Of a stretch of 58,729 bases of DNA, positions 57,406 through 58,729 are shown one piece after another (the first letter of the stretch is position 1; each line of letters starts with the position of its first letter). The position numbers and the translations under genes were made by a program. Source of the DNA: an uncultured Bacteroidales bacterium (GTDB lineage Bacteria; Bacteroidota; Bacteroidia; Bacteroidales; P3); NCBI GenBank assembly GCA_937884485.1, contig CALGCG010000139.1:1-58729 (forward strand), given 5' to 3'. The notes under the pieces are model-generated. The model did not search any database, had not been told where the DNA came from, and saw only the letters and a list, made by a program, of their open reading frames with translations.

Positions 57406-58407
57406 TTATTGATGAAGGGTCAGACTAGGGAGTTTGCGTAGGGCTTTGGCCTTGGTCTTGTTCAGCAGGTCGGCATAGACCTTTGTCGTTCCTATGTCCG
57501 AATGACACATCAGCTGTTGTACCGTGTAGATGGGTACATCTTTTGTCAGCAACAGTACGCAGAAGGTATGGCGTGCACTGTGGAAAGAGACGGGCTTCTT
57601 TATCTTGGCCTTTTTGCACCACCGCTTCAGCACCTTGTTCGTCTGCTGATTCGACTCTTCCCTAAAGACATATTCGCCATTGCGTTTCTGACCACGAAGT
57701 AAGGCTTCCGCCTCGGTGCATAAGGGTAAACGTTCATGGGTGTCGGTCTTCTGCTGGCGGAACTCCAGTTGCAGGTGTTTGCCGTTGCGCTTCACATTCT
57801 TCCACCGCAGCCCCTGCACGTCGCTATAGCGCAGGCCTGTCATGCAAGAAAAGAGGAACATCTTTTGGATGTTGTTGTATTCTTCGGGCAGCCGGTGTTT
57901 GGTAAGTTTTTTCAGTTCCGTTTCTGTCAGAAAACATCTCTTTTTCTGTTCTCTTTTGGGGCGTTTTACACGCTGAAGAATTCGGTCGTCGAAAAAACCG
58001 TTCTTATAGGCATCGTGGAGGACGCATGCAAGTTTTTGGAAATACAACCGTACGGTGCTGGTCATCAAGCCCTGAGACTGGAGATACTGGATAAAGTCTT
58101 GGAGATAGGCGGTGCTGACTTTTTCGATGGTGGTGTCACCATAAGCCTCAAGATGTCGGCACATAAGACGATACGTATCTTTGGTCTGGGGTTTAATGTT
58201 GGCTGACGCTGCGTAAGATTTGGTATACTCCAGCAGGCTAATGGTTGGTTTCTCCTCGGCTTGACCGCTACCAAGACTGGCAGAATATTGGTAACGGGTG
58301 CTGTTGGGAAAAACATCGGAAGACAGGGAGATACTGAGTTCTCCTGTAGCTGAGTATTGGATAGAGACTACGGAAAACCGGAAATCTGATTCGATTTTAA
58401 TATTCAT
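57406..58407 (-). CDS. Tyrosine recombinase
   Basis: A 333-residue phage-integrase-family recombinase. An N-terminal arm region, a SAM-like core-binding domain (residues ~57-150) and a catalytic domain with Arg193 (GLRYSD), His276-Arg279 (FHSARH), His302 (CHSD) and Tyr311 (KVYADLL). All five catalytic residues are present, so it should be active. Such enzymes excise, integrate or invert DNA; Bacteroidetes use them for surface-gene inversion and for integrative elements. Its place between the Rhs locus and an oppositely oriented Rhs core suggests a link to tip rearrangement, an inference. No recognisable recombination site is seen at the borders. Confidence 0.9.
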   Translation of the reverse strand: MNIKIESDFRFSVVSIQYSATGELSISLSSDVFPNSTRYQYSASLGSGQAEEKPTISLLEYTKSYAASANIKPQTKDTYRLMCRHLEAYGDTTIEKVSTAYLQDFIQYLQSQGLMTSTVRLYFQKLACVLHDAYKNGFFDDRILQRVKRPKREQKKRCFLTETELKKLTKHRLPEEYNNIQKMFLFSCMTGLRYSDVQGLRWKNVKRNGKHLQLEFRQQKTDTHERLPLCTEAEALLRGQKRNGEYVFREESNQQTNKVLKRWCKKAKIKKPVSFHSARHTFCVLLLTKDVPIYTVQQLMCHSDIGTTKVYADLLNKTKAKALRKLPSLTLHQ

Positions 58408-58465
58408 TGTGTCAATTATTTATGATTTTTATCCATTTTAAATCGGAAAAAAAAGATACGAAAAG

Positions 58466-58496
58466 TTGTCCAATTAGAGAAAAAATAGTAATTTTG
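58466..58496 (+). promoter_or_regulatory. Bacteroidetes-type promoter toward the edge Rhs core
   Basis: TTG at 58466-58468, 20-base spacer, TAATTTTG at 58489-58496, 20 bases before the ATG at 58517. It diverges from the recombinase gene. Confidence 0.75.
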
Positions 58497-58516
58497 CAAC
58501 GACGAAAGCAACCATT

Positions 58517-58729
58517 ATGCAACAGGATTACACCATAGCAAGAGAAAAAAATGCCATGTTTGGAAGTGTCATTTTGAAGGTGTATTTTGATGCTTTTTCT
58601 TCAAAAAAAAGACGTGGAACAACTCCTGCAAACATCTATGAACAATTCTGTTACGCTGATTTTATCCACTTCTCTTTCACCGGGAAAGAGAAAGACGAGG
58701 AGACGGGCTACGGATACTTCGGCGCCAGG
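58517..58729 (+). CDS. Short new N-terminus fused to an Rhs core, runs off the right edge
   Basis: ATG at 58517 opens 71 codons with no stop. The first 53 residues (MQQDYTIAREKNAMFGSVI... ending ADFIHFS) match nothing I know. They are followed in frame by FTGKEKDEETGYGYFGAR, the Rhs core, whose 55 bases are identical to the main Rhs gene. The frame has its own promoter and no leader hairpin, unlike the other cassettes. It is probably another orphan tip, or one side of an inversion product, on the opposite strand. Its toxin part lies beyond the window. Confidence 0.7.
   Translation, partial: MQQDYTIAREKNAMFGSVILKVYFDAFSSKKRRGTTPANIYEQFCYADFIHFSFTGKEKDEETGYGYFGAR
58675..58729. repeat. 55-bp inverted copy of the Rhs core at the window edge
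   Basis: Reverse complement of 45136-45190 without mismatch. The identity reaches the last base, so the true repeat may be longer. Confidence 0.9.

Overview
The window looks like chromosomal DNA from an uncultured Bacteroidales-type bacterium. The evidence is: secreted proteins ending in type IX secretion (T9SS) sorting domains, many Cys-anchored lipoproteins, several promoters of the Bacteroidetes form TTG-N19/20-TAnnTTTG, lysine-fermentation genes, and best resemblance of the housekeeping genes to Bacteroidales families. Conserved genes are GC-rich; three stretches (1-2000, about 39.7-45.0 kb, 57.2-58.6 kb) are clearly AT-rich and read as acquired or decaying DNA. I see no tRNA, rRNA or CRISPR array. 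No gene-free stretch exceeds 300 bases.

Layout. 1-2000: AT-rich remnants of a beta-propeller/radical-SAM (SPASM) peptide locus, cut off abruptly at about 2000. 2002-4112: lysine-to-butyrate genes (kal, a DUF5714 protein, a CoA-transferase alpha subunit). 4253-6550: a secreted protein, a GtrA-like protein and an aspartate aminotransferase, ending in convergent terminators. 6794-12706: a 1970-residue T9SS adhesin-like protein. 12993-16849: recA - rsh (ppGpp) - mazG. 17073-19157: a second T9SS protein. 19371-26462: an envelope operon (ppiD-like, M23 peptidase, dxr, rseP, lptG-like). 26705-27175: cytidine deaminase. 27447-35601: plus-strand genes for a Y-family polymerase and YolD partner, dusB, smpB, aspartokinase, galM, galK, a small ORF, a GNAT acetyltransferase and a DNA glycosylase-like protein. 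Then aroB (minus) and a U32 peptidase-family protein (plus).

38.8-58.7 kb is the accessory core. A 2951-residue Rhs/Tc-like lipoprotein (44428-53283) ends in a variable toxin tip and is followed by its probable immunity gene. Behind it lies an array of headless cassettes, each a short Rhs core plus a different toxin tip plus a signal-peptide-bearing putative immunity protein. Cassettes begin with a shared ~80-bp leader holding an inverted repeat that overlaps the candidate start codon. A phage-type kinase gene sits inside the array. Upstream of the Rhs gene are a small lipoprotein, a T9SS protein, an ECF sigma-factor operon and a tyrosine recombinase. At the right edge a further Rhs core starts on the opposite strand, with 55 bases identical, in inverted orientation, to the main Rhs gene. 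The combination of tip cassettes, inverted identical core, recombinase and leader hairpin suggests a system for switching Rhs toxin tips; this is the main finding.

A second theme is small repeats inserted in frame into conserved enzymes: a 7-bp-period repeat in aspartokinase, AroB and two T9SS proteins, and a palindromic element in the DNA glycosylase-like gene.
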